Numbered from the stretch's first letter, positions 46,525-59,030 are shown. The stretch is 64,000 bases of DNA from Ehretia macrophylla (GCA_037974665.1 CM075772.1:41320552-41384551); one strand, 5' to 3'. Notes: a model not told the origin generated them from the sequence alone. Numbers and translations: made by a program.

Positions 46525-49500
46525 ATGGGTAAATTCATATCACTTCACCGGTTGGCTTGTGTAGTTATGATACTCATTCATCATCAGCTTCTCTGAACAA
46601 GAATGTTAGCTCAAGCTCTGCACGCGGGTTCTGCTCTGATGAGGAAAGCTCTGCACTACTCCAGTTTAAGAGAACGTTTACTATAAATCGTGATGCTTCT
46701 TGGGGATGTGGTGATCTCTATTGTGATCCTTATGAAGGTACGTAATTAAGAAATCTCATCTTGTATAATATATAGTGTGAATTGATTTTATTTTCCTGTT
46801 TATCCACTGATGAAGCAACTTTAAATTATAGTTCCCGAGTAAGTTTGATGACTATCTTAATCCTGGTCATTTTCAGGATGTCATAATATTACTACGGCCG
46901 GATCATTTCCGAAGACCAAGTATTGGAAGGCGGGATAAGATTGGTGGTAGTGGAATGGAGTCACATGTGCTGAGATTTCAGGTCACGTAATCAAACTTGA
47001 TCTTGGTTGCAGTCAGCTTCAAGGCACTGTCCATCCCAACAGTACTATTTTCCAGTTATCTCACTTGCAAAGTCTCAACCTAGCCTTCAACAATTTCACA
47101 GCATCCGAAATATCTTCTGAGTTTGGCCAATTTGTTGATTTGACATATCTCAATCTCTCTAGTTCTATTCTTCTAGGTGCAATTCCATTGGAAATTTCAA
47201 GGTTGGCAAAGCTCACTCATTTAGACCTCTCGTTGAATGAATTAAGCGGTCAAATTTATTCAACAGTTTTGTCAAGTCTTGAGCAACTTGAGTTCCTCGA
47301 TTTGTCGTTCAATAAACTTGAAGGCCAAATCCTCAACTCTTTGGCTAACCTGACAAAGCTTCCTCATCTAGACCTCTCGAATAATGAATTTAGTGGTCAA
47401 GTTTCTTCAACAGTTTTCTCAAATCTTGAGCAACTTGAGTTCCTCGATTTGTCGTGGAATGAACTTGAAGGCCGAATTCCAAACTCTTTTGTTAATCTGA
47501 CAAAGCTTATTCATTTAGACCTCTCAAAAAACTGGTTTGGCGGTCAAGTTTCCTCAACAATTTTCTCAAGCCTTGACCAACTTGAGTTCCTCGATTTGTC
47601 GTGGAATCAACTCGAAGGCCGAATCCTCAACTCTCTGGCCAACCTAACAAAACTTACTCATTTAGACCTCTCGTGGGATGAATTAAGCGGTTACGTGTGT
47701 TTAACAGTTTTCTCAAATCTTGACTTCCTCGATTTGTCATATAATTCGTTTGAAGGCCAAATTTTGAACTCATTTGCCAATCTCTCTCAAATCAATCTTT
47801 TGCGCGTTTCTGATAATCATTTCACAGGACATCTTCTGGCCAATACAAGTGGATTTTCACTTAATTCTGTACTGGACTTGTCTTTTAATTCTTTCAATGG
47901 GTCAATACCTTCTTGGCTGTTTACACGGCCTTCGTTAACAAATTTATACCTTCGAAACAATCAACTAACTGGAGAGATTCCCATTCACATAGGTAACCTT
48001 CACAACTTGTCCCAGCTTGATTTATCTTCAAACTTAATTGGTGGAATGATACCACCTGCCTTGTTCAGTCTGCCTTCACTTGAGACCCTATACCTTTATA
48101 ACAACTTACTTTCTGGACCAATACCCTCTAATATAACTGGTCTTCAAAAACTAGACTACCTGGACTTATCTGATAACATGTTGAACTGTACAATTCCATC
48201 TGCATTGCTTGCCTTACCTTCATTGACGTCCTTGGACCTTAGTAATAAGAAGCTTATTGGCCATGTAGGTGAGGGCCAATCAAATTCGTTGAGAGATATT
48301 GATTTAAGTAACAATTATTTACAAGGTGCAAATTTTAGTTCAGTCTCAAATTTGATTGGTTTAAATCTTGCATCTAATAACTTAACTGGGACCTTGGAGT
48401 TGGATGCAGTTTTAGGATTCTCAATGGAGTTACTTGATCTGTCCTTTAATAGTAATCTATCACTGGATAGCAATAATAAGGTCGATTTTCCCTTTCCTTA
48501 TTTACTTTATTTAAAAATGTCCTCTTGCAATCTCAATGCTTTTCCATATTTCTTTGGGAATCTTGTGGGATTAAAGGAGTTAGATCTTTCCAACAATAAA
48601 ATTCATGGTTCGCTTCCAGAATGGTTGGGCAGCATGGGAAAGAAATCATTAGTTTCTCTCAACCTCTCTCACAACTTTCTAACAAGCAGTGTAGAAATTC
48701 CTCCTTGGAGTAATTTAGAAATTCTGGACCTCAGTTTCAACTTATTTCAAGGAGCACTCCCTATTCCACCATCCAAAATAATTACTTATAACATCTCCAG
48801 CAACAAGCTTAGACGAGAAATCCACCCAAGGATTTGTAACTTGAGTGTGATTGAGTTGGTCGACTTTTCCAAAAATAGCTTGAGTGGCAATATTCCAAAT
48901 TGTTTGTTCAACATAAAAACTCTATCTGCCCTCAAACTTCACTGGAACAACTTGAGTGGGACTATTCCTGAAACAGTTCGATGCTCTTTGACAAGACTTT
49001 ACTTGAGCCACAACCGATTACAGGGTCAGATACCAAGATCTTTGGCAAATTGCACTATTCTAGAAATACTGGATCTGGGTTACAATTTTATTTCGGATAC
49101 ATTTCCCAGTTGGTTGGAGACCATGACAGAGTTGAAGATTCTTATTCTGGGGACTAATAGATTTTATGGCTTCATTGAGAAACCAAGAAATGCTTCGGCC
49201 TTTGCTAAACTGAGCATTATTGATTTGTCCTACAACAAATTCTCAGGTAATTTACCATCACATTATTTCCATGTATGGAAGTCTATGATGATGACAGGTG
49301 ATTACAATAGCCTAATGAAGCCCACCAATTACTCTGACCGCGTGACCTTGACAAACAAAGATCACTTGATGGAATTAGAGCATATCTTGGCCTTATTTAA
49401 ACTTGTTGATTTCTCAAATAACAACTTCAAGGGCAAGATTCCAGAATCTATCGGCGATCTCAAATCACTTATTGTTCTCAACTTGTCAAGCTATGGTCTC

Positions 49501-49973
49501 ACAGGAGAAATCCCGGCATCCCTGGGCAATTTGAACCAACTTCAATCATTGGACCTTTCTAACAATAAACTCTCAAGAAGAATATCTACACAATTGAATA
49601 GCTTGACATTTCTTGGTGCATTTAATGTCTCTCAGAACAATCTTGAGGGACCAATACCGCAAACAGGATAATTGTCAACATTTCCTTATGATTCATATAA
49701 GGCTAATCCAGGCTTGTGCAGAATTCCCTTGCCAAAGAAATGTGAAAAGATACGGTGTCACCGCCACCAATTCTCTCATATGATGAGCAAGAAAAAGATT
49801 CAGATATGCTGTTAGATGGTTTCAATTGGAAATCTGTGGCTATAGGATATGGATGTGTAGCAATAATTGGAACTGTAATAGGTAACATCATCATCGCAAG
49901 GAATGAAGAATGGGTCCTGAACATTTTTAATATCAGATTCCTTCGGCGGATCAAGAGATCCAATAATGCTTGA
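46525..49973 (+). pseudogene. LRR receptor-like protein (RLP) C, nearly full length
   Basis: A Cf/Ve-type extracellular LRR receptor without kinase; such proteins sense apoplastic pathogen or plant ligands through SOBIR1-type partners. Signal peptide MGKFISLHRLACVVMILI starts at 46525, then a frameshift. The LRR N-cap has CSDEESSALLQFKR. A likely phase-1 intron (46738-46876) precedes a second cap exon, which has TAA at 46936-46938 and TAG at 46948-46950 where the family has the paired Cys of the cap. From 47065 to 49668 a single open frame encodes about 30 LRRs with LDLS.N.L.G.IP repeats. TAA at 49669-49671 follows GPIPQTG. After a further shift near 49755 come the acidic linker, the membrane helix VAIGYGCVAIIGTVIGNIII and a short tail. 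At least five lesions make it a pseudogene. Confidence 0.9.
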
Positions 49974-51430
49974 AGAGAAGAGAAATTCCGTTGACTCTCT
50001 TATTGAATCATATCCGAAATAAGATCAACGCATTGGTCAATCCTAATTGCTTTAAATCTTAGCTAGCCTAGTGTTTGAGTGAATTGGTTTTAGTCTTTTC
50101 ACAATGTGCCTCGTGTTGTGTTTGTCTTGGGCTCGACTTGATGTTGTAATGTTTTGGCCTTTTAGGCCTTGTTGGAGTAAGTCTCAGTCACTTGTATTTC
50201 CTTTTATATTTAATAAAAGTCATTTTACGGAAAAAAAAAAAAATTTGCTTTCCCTTTTGAATTAGAAAGTTCTAATAGCAATAAGCTTGTCATGTTCATG
50301 TTCCTTAAAAATTAAGTGTCTTGGCCAATTATTGTACAAATTACATGGCAAATCTTGGACTGAGTTATGAGTACTTACTCAATTAAACATATTTTCATGA
50401 CGTTGTAACACTTGTAAGATAGAGATAAGGGAGAAAAAAAATTCTCCTAAAAATAGTGGTTATGTAACTTTGGCTTAGGCCTTAAGAGTATCTTTGTTAG
50501 ACCATTGCATCTTTGAGAAAATATTTCACCAGAGATTATTTTGAAGTCAACGACTCATACTTCCATTACTATGTTTCAACCGTAGTGTTACTACTGCTTA
50601 TGGATTTGCTTAAACAAAGAAAAATGAGTATTTTGCACGTGCAACCTAAGCATTGCATGTACTCATGGCATTTGATAGCACAAATGTTCTGGTCTGCTCT
50701 TTGCAACGATTCGTGGAATTTCTTCGCTTCTGTAAGAAAATCTGTAATAAACAATGCATGTTTCGCAGCGTAGTAATAGGAAAAGTTGAGTAGCGAGTCA
50801 ATGACGTGCATGGAGAGTTGCTGTGAGAACGAAATGACATTCATACGTGTCAAACACGTGCAAGGACTAAATTAATCCTTCATATTTTCTTTCTGATCAA
50901 TTTTTAGTTCTAGCAATGAGTTTACACGAATCTATAAATTAGAAAGTTTATTTCAAACTTCCTCTTTTTTTTTCGTTTTTCTTTTACGTTCATTTAATTA
51001 TGTCTTGTTTTAATTTAGCTCATACGTTGAAAATTCTGTTACTAATTTAATGTTTTCTAATCACGATTTACTAGTATATTTTCGTTAGTTGTATTTGTTG
51101 ACACGTAGAGTATATCATAGAGAAACCAAATTCCATTTTCATTTATTTTATTTAAACTTTTGAGAACCAAAGACTGAAAATTTGAGAAATGACAGTCATT
51201 TGAGCCATCACTAATTTGTTCTTAAGTACATGTACATGTACATGAGCATTTTCTGGGCCTGCAATTAATTGCTCTTCTTTCTCTGGTAGACTACTACCTA
51301 GTCAAACACGTGAATGGAAAATTGTGATGATGATGAAATGTCAATGATTGTCCTTAATTTACATGGAATGTATTTTTCTTGGAAACAATTTAGAATGTGA
51401 GTTCTCAGAACCCACTTAAACACGTCGAGC
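49974..51430. other. RLP C 3' flank and spacer
   Basis: 49974-50180 matches the RLP B flank (43595-43792). The rest has no recognisable gene. Copies of the recurrent core lie at about 50800-50850 and 51300-51350. The surrounding TTAAGTACATGTACAT..TCTGGGCCTGCAATTAATTG also occurs at 61.9 kb. Confidence 0.55.
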
Positions 51431-51433
51431 CTT

Positions 51434-51560
51434 GATCATTACAAAGGGCGATATTATTACATCGAGCTCATTCCTGGAGAAAAAGATCAATTTATTGCTT
51501 ATATAGCTTATTCTTTAGACCTTTTTGAAGAAGGTTCTATTACTAAGATGTTTACTTCCC
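51434..51560 (+). pseudogene. rbcL: rbcL fragment (plastid-derived)
   Basis: Encodes [20 protein letters not shown] and then [20 protein letters not shown], matching residues of the Rubisco large subunit N-terminal domain (LDRYKGRCYHIEPV..., [15 protein letters not shown]). It is a piece of about 42 codons without catalytic residues and has several substitutions. It ends abruptly in rpl2-rps19 spacer. Confidence 0.8.
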
Positions 51561-51606
51561 TCTTTTTTAATAAATAAAGACGAAGAAATAAATTTGATTT
51601 TCTCTT

Positions 51607-51815
51607 CTATTTACTACGACGACGAAAAATCAAATTATTACTATATTTCTTCCTTTTTCTACTTCTTCTTCCAAGTGAAGGATAACCCCAAGGGGTTGTG
51701 GGTTTTTTTCTATCAATTGGGGCTCTCCCTTCACCACCCCCATGGGGATATATGGTCTACAGGATTCATAACTACTTCTCTTACTACAGGACGCTTACCT
51801 ATTCAACGCTTAGAT
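51607..51815 (-). pseudogene. rpl2: rpl2 3' fragment (plastid-derived)
   Basis: The minus strand encodes the C-terminus of ribosomal protein L2: the GKRPVV segment, PHGG-like residues, PIG.KK and finally [20 protein letters not shown] followed by K and TAG. The bases after the stop (AGAGAAAATCAAATTT..TTCTTCGTC) match the rpl2-rps19 spacer typical of plastid inverted repeats. An extra AT in the HPHGG region shifts the frame. Confidence 0.85.
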
Positions 51816-52144
51816 TAGGGTCTCAAATAATGAGAGATATGTAAAAAACTGGTCCGATTACGCCTATTCCTAATCCTAAATGAAATATAACGACGTAGGG
51901 ATCCATATGTAAACATAGTATTTATTTAAATACGCTCGAATGGCCCCTTCTCATAATGAGAATTTATATAACCCTATTCCAGTCTAATCCGGTACGGAAT
52001 GAACTTATAATCATAGAATCGACTCGATCATCAGATTATAAGTTCATAACCCTAGATCATTCCCATTTTGGACGGAATAGATCTACTAATTCTTATATTC
52101 CAGTTAGTAAGAGGGATATTGAACTAAGAAATAGACCCTAGAAG
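51816..52144 (-). other. ndhB 3' flank (plastid-derived) with stem-loop
   Basis: Appears to be continuous with the ndhB end and probably comes from the ndhB-trnL(CAA) spacer. GAACTTATAATC at 51999-52010 pairs perfectly with GATTATAAGTTC at about 52033-52044, a 12 bp stem of the kind that ends plastid transcripts. Confidence 0.6.
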
Positions 52145-52249
52145 CTAAAAAAGAGTATCATGAGCAATTGCAATAATAGGGTTCATTGATAATCCTGGTA
52201 TAGTAGATGCTATCACACATAAAATTATACCCAATTCGATGGAATTGTT
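52145..52249 (-). pseudogene. ndhB: ndhB C-terminal fragment (plastid-derived)
   Basis: The minus strand encodes [20 protein letters not shown] and then [13 protein letters not shown] with TAG, the exact C-terminal region of plastid NAD(P)H dehydrogenase subunit 2. Only the last 34 codons are present. Confidence 0.85.
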
Positions 52250-54600
52250 TAAAAAAGATTGCGATGAAGATGAAATGGAGAAAACCAGAACTTGTATGAA
52301 TGAACTCAATACTTCTTTATTTCTAAAAGATAATTTGTTGTGGAATTATTCCACTATTTTGTTCTTCAGTTGAATTACATTATACTTTTGCTCATTAAAA
52401 AAGTTTAAAGATCTTATTTTACCTCTTAAATGTTAATTAATTATCTCACTTGTCCACTAAAAATACCTAAGTGTCGCAACTTACTTTAGAGAATTTTTAG
52501 ATACCATCTTATTTTCATCACCTATTTATCATTTTTTATATAGATACTTGTTGACATACTAAAAGAAGAATAAATTAAAGAATTTGTTATTTTAACATGC
52601 TAACTAAGATGATACTCTTCACTTTATCTATCTCCTTTTGTTAGAAAACGAGTATCAAACTTTAGTACATAGACACATAATAAGCGTCATGTGGCTCTTT
52701 GACATTTAAATATTTCTGAGTATGAGGAAAATGAATCATATCATCACATTTTTGGCTTTTTAGAGGACAAAATGAAAAAAGCAGTAGAGAGTAAAATCAA
52801 AAAATTTCACTGATTCTTTATCCAAACAAAAGGCACCTACCATGTTCCGCTACATTTCTTCACTAGTGAAGGAGAATAAATGATGGAAAATCTAACAGGT
52901 GTTTTTGGGTTTGAGTCGAGCGTTTACAAATAAAATATGAGAAGCTACAATTAAGCCCATGTTATTGGGGAAATTTAACAACCAATAATCTTAATCAAAA
53001 TATCAAGAGAGAAAGAAAAAAAGAAAAAGAAACTACATGCATAGTGTAATTAAACTAAATCAAACTAAACTAAGTCTTGTCTTACTAAATGGAGTCGGCT
53101 ATATAGATCAAATGATGCTATTTATTTATGTTGAAAGCTAATTCTACTATAAGCTCTATACACGCAAGGTCTCGTTTGAATGTAATACATGGTGTAACTA
53201 GCAAAAAGAAAATGAAATTTTGCCATGTCAAACGCATATCATCAAGTTGAAATTGGAAAAACGAAAGCCATGCATCGGAATGTGGCTAGCCATGTCCGCC
53301 ATATAGTTGACAAAACGGTTCGAAAAAGATTATTTTGCTTTTGCAATAAATTGAGCTAACTTCTTCTGTCATGATTGACAAATGGGTGATAAGAGACTAA
53401 TCTTCGAAGCAAACTTTTCTAAACAGAAAACTTATATCATTGAACTTCAAAGTGTTGGGTAGAGTGGTCGGATAATGATTTATTTTGATTAAAAGTCTAG
53501 AGCGATATCAACTTATGGCATCACATCACATATATTACATGACTTTTCCTCAACTCGAGTATAAGTTGCAGTCGACTAGGCATAGAAATTGTAGTATTTG
53601 GATGAATCCAATATTTTTACTTGTTAAGAAAATTTTTGTTACCATTGTTATTTGTTAAGATATTACAATCATTTGTGCCATAATTGATTATTAGTTTACA
53701 AGAAAGTTTCTTTATTGAAAAAGTTAAGAATATGAGCTCTTTCTTGGGCTGCAATTATTTCTTCTTCTAGGTCTAGTACTTAGTCAAACAACACATTCCA
53801 GGAAACTTGTTGTGACGACGAAAATGGCAATTAGTTGTGCCATCATTAATTTGTTTTTAATTACGTGTACATTTTTTCATGGAAAAAATTTACAAATATA
53901 TGAGCTTTCCCTTGACCTACAATTATTTGCTCTCCTAGGTATAGTACCTAATCAAACCCGCAATTGGAAAATTGTGGTGACAATGAAATGGCAATCACTT
54001 TCGCTATTCATCCTTAATTTATGCGATATTCTTTATGGAAAAAAGTTAAGGGAAATATTTCAAAATGTTCGTGTGTTTCACTTTTATTTTGAGTATAAGG
54101 ATTCTGCGTATTGGTGGGCTCACATCCTAATTAGAATGCGTGCTTTCAAAATTGAGTCAAATAAGTACATGAAAATTTACGGTGAAGACAAAATGGCATT
54201 TTTTTGAGCCAAGTACAGAAAAGCAAAAATAAAATCTATCGATTCATATCACGGCCCAAGCTCAGAACCTTGGATCCGCAGGCGAGACTGGTGTTGTAGG
54301 CATAAACAATAATTACTTGGACCTCTTTCCTACTGGCCCAAAATAGTTAATTTAAGTTATCTCTTATACCCACAACACTCACTTATAAACCACACTATCA
54401 CACTATATTACACCAATGTGAGATATTACAATCCAGTAGGGTGCCATTGCCTAAAAACATCTAGATTTATTGGGGCACAATTACTCTATAAGATTTAGAA
54501 ATTTGAACTAACAAGATTCTCCCTATATGAATCTCTCTTTAGATTAATAATTCGATCTCGAGACTTAATTTTTATTTTGTGTTGTCAGTGGGGACTATAA
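52250..54600 (+). repeat. Duplicated spacer block, copy 1
   Basis: Colinear with about 62.03-63.84 kb, including GAACTCAA(T/G)ACTTCTTTA, the TTTGCTC(A/G)TTAAA segment and the CTATAAGATTTAGAAATTTGAA end. Its last 350 bases also match 61.50-61.85 kb. Three recurrent cores at about 53785, 53955 and 54157 are spaced roughly 170-200 bases apart. The open frame at 53812-54207 lies inside this repeat and shows no domain, so I do not call it a gene. Confidence 0.65.
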
Positions 54601-54696
54601 CTCGGACATCCTGAAGATTAGATTGATGGCATCCTGCTCTTAGTATGCTCATCCTATAATCTGCACGATGAAGTTTAGAGAGGATTTTGTTCTGAT

Positions 54697-56032
54697 GATT
54701 GCAGCAATATTACATACCATCAGAACGTGAACTATCACAACTAATTGGAGTGTTCAAGGCTCCTATGATACATCACTTTGCTGAAACAATATTAGGGTCA
54801 AGTACAATAAGAAGTTTTGATCAAAAACCCAAATTCCGGGATACAATTATGAAACTGATAGATGGTTATTTTCGCCCAAACTTTCATAGTGCTAGTGCAA
54901 TGGAGTGGCTATGCATTCGTTTGGATATGTCTTATTTAGTTACATTTGCTTTTTCATTGGTTTTCTTGGTCTCAGTGCCACAAGGAACAATTAACCCAAG
55001 TGATCTTTGCATTATGATTGCGACAATATCTTTTGCTTTTGTGATTTTTTACTCTTCTTTCCCCTTCCTCTCCTGCTTTATATATATGAAGGTGTTGCCG
55101 GCTTAGTAGTGACGTTTGGGCTTAATCTGAACATGCTACAACCTTATTGTGTAGGGACTCTTTGTCTCATGGAAAATAGAATCACATAGGCCTGATGGTC
55201 AATGGCCATCTCATGGAGAAGTTGATATCCGTGATCTCTAGGCAATTTTGCTATCTATCAACCTTTAGTGTGTAGCTTGTGCTGATTATGGACTATTCTC
55301 CATATTAAAAGCTTGTATTGATTTAATTTGTGAAGCATATTCATAGATCCGATATGCTCCACACATGCCTCTTGTATTACGAGGCGTTACATGCACTTTC
55401 TTTGGAGGAAACAAGACTGGCACTGTGGGGGGGACGGACAGTGGTAAATCTATTCTCATACAGGACCTATTCCGCATTGTTGAACCAACTGGTGGTCATA
55501 TACTGATAGATGGTATCAACATCTTATCGATTGGACTCCCTGATTTATGACCTAGATTAAGTATAATTCGACAAGACCCAACTCTGTTTGAGGGGACAAT
55601 CCGTAGCAACTTGGATCCACTTGATAAGTATTCAGATGAACAGATTTGGGAGGTGAGATTTAATCTAATTTGTTATATGATCTGGTTTGAAGCAAAAGAT
55701 GGCAATAATTCTTCATCCAGAATAATATTACAGTACTTTGAATTTGTCACTCATTCTTTGGTTTTCTCGGCTGCAGGCTCTTGATAAGTGCCAGCTTGAA
55801 GATGAAGTTCAAAAAAATGAAGGCAAGCTTGAATTACCAGGTTTTCTCCGCGCCCTGTAAATTTTGTTATGTGAAATTTTTTTTGACTCGTATGAAATCT
55901 GAACATTTATTGCTCTTCCGACAACTGCTGCATTGTCTGAGAATGGGGAGAACTGGAGTATGGGTCGGAGGCAGCTAGTCTGTCTTGGTCTGGTGTTACT
56001 CAAGAGCAACAACTGATAATTTGATTCAGCTA
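54697..56032 (+). pseudogene. ABCC (MRP) transporter internal fragment
   Basis: Begins QQYYIPSERELSQLIGVFKA and FAETILGSSTIRSFDQKP (second membrane domain). An intron (55000-55091) follows, then GVAGLVVTFGLNLNMLQ. The next exon border reads CTCTAG|GC instead of CAG|GT. Nucleotide-binding domain 2 follows: [16 protein letters not shown], with a Walker A of [10 protein letters not shown] where the family has GRTGSGKSTL. A TGA lies at 55548-55550. Then [20 protein letters not shown] (Q-loop), another intron (about 55651-55776), [11 protein letters not shown], and the ABC signature region [17 protein letters not shown]. The sequence jumps from VLLKSN to the bases of TDNLIQ, omitting Walker B. Dead, but clearly MRP3-like. 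Confidence 0.88.
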
Positions 56033-56524
56033 AGGATGACAACAGGTTTGATATCCACAAAATTAGGTATCCAAAGACGAAACCAAGTTACCAAAATTGA
56101 ACACGAAACTCAACGGGTTTGAATCTAGTTAAGTATTAGAAAACCCGTGGTAATGGAAACATTCCTTATGATCAAAGTATATAGTTTTAGCAAGTTGCCA
56201 ACAGATTTTAAGATAGTGTGATTGCTTCCACTAGTTTTCAGTGTTAACCATTCCTTGAAAACACTAAATCCTCTTTGCGGGATTAATCAATGCCATGCAA
56301 AATATGAATATAAACTTCTAACAAGCGAATATAATTTTCCTATTAAGATATTCGAGCAATACTATTCACAAAAAAACAAAATATTGTTATCAAAGACCTA
56401 GAATTGGGAAGTTTTTGAGTACAACGATGAATCAGATTGTACAATTCTCCTGATTACTTGTTTTTCTATGTTGAGTATTGCCAATGCATGCATGGTAATA
56501 GTCTCCATCCATGATAGGCCGTTC
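56033..56524. repeat. Duplicated ABCC-RLP spacer, copy B (first part)
   Basis: 56033-56240 matches 45440-45640. After ACTAGTTTTCAGTGTTAA the match stops. The remaining ~270 bases have no counterpart in copy A, where they are probably deleted. No gene is seen. Confidence 0.65.
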
Positions 56525-56705
56525 ACGATCTTCAGGGGCGGAGCTAAGATTTGAAAATTGGGGGGCTTAGATTTTTTTTTTTTATATCTTTTTTCGTATA
56601 GTGTTTTCTCTTATACAGTATTTTTTCTTGTATAGTTTTCTGGACCAGTAAGAAAAGCCCCAAAAATATTTTTTCAATATAATTAGTTCTAATGAAATTA
56701 AATAA

Positions 56706-57686
56706 GATAAAATGCACTATACCCCCCTGTGTTTTTACAAAGTTGCATAATAAACTATGTGTTTTAAAAAGTCGCGTTATAAACCCTATGTTATGAAAAA
56801 CGTTACATACACGCCCCAAACTCAAATTATGTTTAACTATGTTAGTTAACCTTGTAAAAAGACAAAATCGTCCTCGTTTAAAGATAAATCCGTCAAAGAG
56901 GGTATTTACAACTTTTTTGATATCAGAATGGAGTATTTATCACTTTTTTAATATTAGAGGGAGGTATTTATAACATTTTTCTTTTTGCAATATCAGAACC
57001 ATGTACTAGTCTACCTTCTACGGAGATCTACAACCTTAAACTAATAAATATCATTTAATTAAAAGAATAAAAAAATATATAGCTTATATAACAGAACATT
57101 GATATCCACCATAAAAAATATAAATCTTATGCTTGAAGTTCAAAGTCATATTGCAACTAGCAATAATCGTACCTTCACTTGGAATCACGTTCTTCTACAA
57201 GTAGATTAAAATCTTTAAATCAGTGCAAAATCAACTTCAAATCGAAGGAAAATCACTTTGAAATAGTTTTTCTCTCTAGGATTGTCAATTTTTTTTTTAT
57301 TTTTTTATCTTTGAAGGGGCAATTTACATCTTTATAAAAAAATATAGGGGCAATTAGAAACCTTATAAAAAACACAAGGGGCAATTTACAACCTTATCGA
57401 AAACACAAGGGGCCATTTACAACCTTATCGAAAACACAAGGGGCAATTAGCAACTGATGTTAAAAAGGGTATTTTCGTCCTTCTGCATGTGTTTTAAAGC
57501 TTGATAAATGTCATACTTGCATTTCAAGCGTGTGTATTACACTCACGTTAAAATTGACAGAAAAATAGACGGCGGGGGGTTATATGCAACGTTTTCCATA
57601 ACACAGGGTTTATAACGCGACTTTTTAAAATACAGGGTTTATGATGCAACTTTGTGAAAACATAGGGGGTATGGTGCATTTTACTC
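56706..57686. mobile_element. 981 bp Mutator-like non-autonomous element
   Basis: AATTAAATAA flanks the unit at 56696-56705 and 57687-57696. Its ends are inverted: GATAAAATGCACTATACCCCC on the left, and in reverse GAGTAAAATGCACCATACCCCC on the right. Inverted subterminal CGCGTTATAAACCCT / AGGGTTTATAACGCG pairs continue for about 110 bases. A tandem run of AAGGGG(C/)CAATTTACAACCTTATCGAAAACAC units lies at 57350-57440. No coding sequence. Confidence 0.75.
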
Positions 57687-58599
57687 AATTAAATAATAAA
57701 AAACTAATTAAGAATTTAAGCAAACTTAAAACTTTTAACATTATAAGTTGATTTGATTCAAGAAATAAAACAAATCTGATATATATTATAAAAAAAATAG
57801 CAAGCACATATCATACTCATATTAAAATCAAGTATTTAACAAACAATTATCCAATATAAATGCAAACTAACAAACAAAAGATAGATGAGAAAAAAGAAGT
57901 TAATAAAAAATAAACTAACCTAACAAAATGAAGCCTTATGTGGTATGATTCGCACTTGCTCATATTCTGAACTGAAAGTAATTTCTAAAAAATAATTTAA
58001 AAAGCACACATAATTTTTCTGTATGAAAAGAATAAACAATTATAATAACTAAATTAAAATTAATAATCAACTATGAGATCTAAAATTAAAAATATATTCA
58101 TATCAAAATTAAGTATTTAACAAATAATTATCTAATATAAGTGAAAACTAACAAACAAAAGATAAACCAAAAAGAAGTTAATAAAATATAATTAACCTAA
58201 CAAAATGAAACTTTTGGTATTTCTGTGATATATTATCTTAGCTTTTTCGTAACTATGTTGGTTTATATTTTATTATGCGAGAATTGAATTTAGGAATTGC
58301 TGAAATGGGATGAATCAATCAAGAAGAAGAATGGAAGAAGTCAGAAGAAATTCTTTGAGAATAATTGTTGGAAAGGATCATGAAGAAGCAAGAATGGAAT
58401 AAACAAATTTTCAATATTTTTCTAGTTAATATGTAATCATTATAAGGAAATATGATGAACTAACTTTTTGTTTTCTTTATAACTTTTAAGTTAATTTTTG
58501 ACTAATTTTAAATCTTTAGAAATTTTTTGCAAGGAGACAACAACTCAACGTCTCATATATCAACACTATTATCTTTAAGCAAATAGAAGAATCATCCAT

Positions 58600-59030
58600 G
58601 GCTTGGAAAAATCAGTTGGGGGGTCCTCTCCTACCAAGTTAGGAAGTCTGGATTTGTTGGAATAAATCCTCTCATGGATTAAAACTTAACATTGATGGTT
58701 GTGCTAAGGGAATCCAGGACTTGCAGGTGCGGAAGGCATATTTCGAGATATCAATGGCACATGGGTCGATGGTTTCACCATGAACCACTTACAACACTTT
58801 GAGAAAGATTGAGAAGTGCAGAGAGAATGAGAATACAACATCTATCTATTGAGACAGACTCCCAAGTTGTGGTTCATTTTATCACTGCCTCAATGATTCA
58901 TAATAGTCCCCTCACGCCTCTCTTGGAAGATTGCAGAGAGATTCTCTCACGACATGAATATTACAAGCTTTCGCACATCTTTCGAGAAACAACAAATGTG
59001 CGGACTGGATCGCCAACTATAGAATAAATC
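58600..59030 (+). pseudogene. LINE-type RNase H (RVT_3-like) fragment
   Basis: Translates to EVWICWNKSSHGLKLNIDGC, NPGLAGAEGIFRDINGTWVD and, after shifts, LRSAERMRIQHLSIETDSQV and VVHFI. This is the RNase H domain often found at the end of plant LINE proteins and in RVT_3 genes: LNIDG (first Asp), GA.G.FRD..G.W, and ETDS (another catalytic Asp). A one-base loss in AAGGGAATCC and a TGA before LRSAE break it. No reverse transcriptase adjoins it. Confidence 0.7.

Larger units (their letters stand above)
51431..52257. other. Nuclear plastid DNA (NUPT) mosaic: rbcL, rpl2, ndhB pieces
   Basis: Three plastid segments that are not adjacent in plastid genomes lie side by side: rbcL (plus strand), rpl2 with the rpl2-rps19 spacer (minus), and the ndhB 3' region (minus). 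The unit interrupts nuclear repeat sequence whose uninterrupted counterpart is at about 62.0 kb. Substitutions relative to plastid coding sequence and the small piece sizes point to an old, rearranged transfer. A mitochondrial intermediate cannot be excluded. Confidence 0.8.

Noticed and set aside
46525-49671. Annotating RLP C as a functional secreted LRR protein starting at an internal codon
   Set aside because: The signal peptide, N-cap and membrane segment are out of frame or interrupted by at least five lesions; the internal start has no leader.
51525-51818. Plus-strand 97-codon open frame across the plastid DNA
   Set aside because: It starts in rbcL and then reads antisense through rpl2; the true coding strand of that part is minus.
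53812-54207. 131-codon open frame in the spacer before the ABCC fragment
   Set aside because: It lies inside the duplicated spacer block, the sister copy at 63.2-63.6 kb is not open, and no domain or codon pattern is visible.
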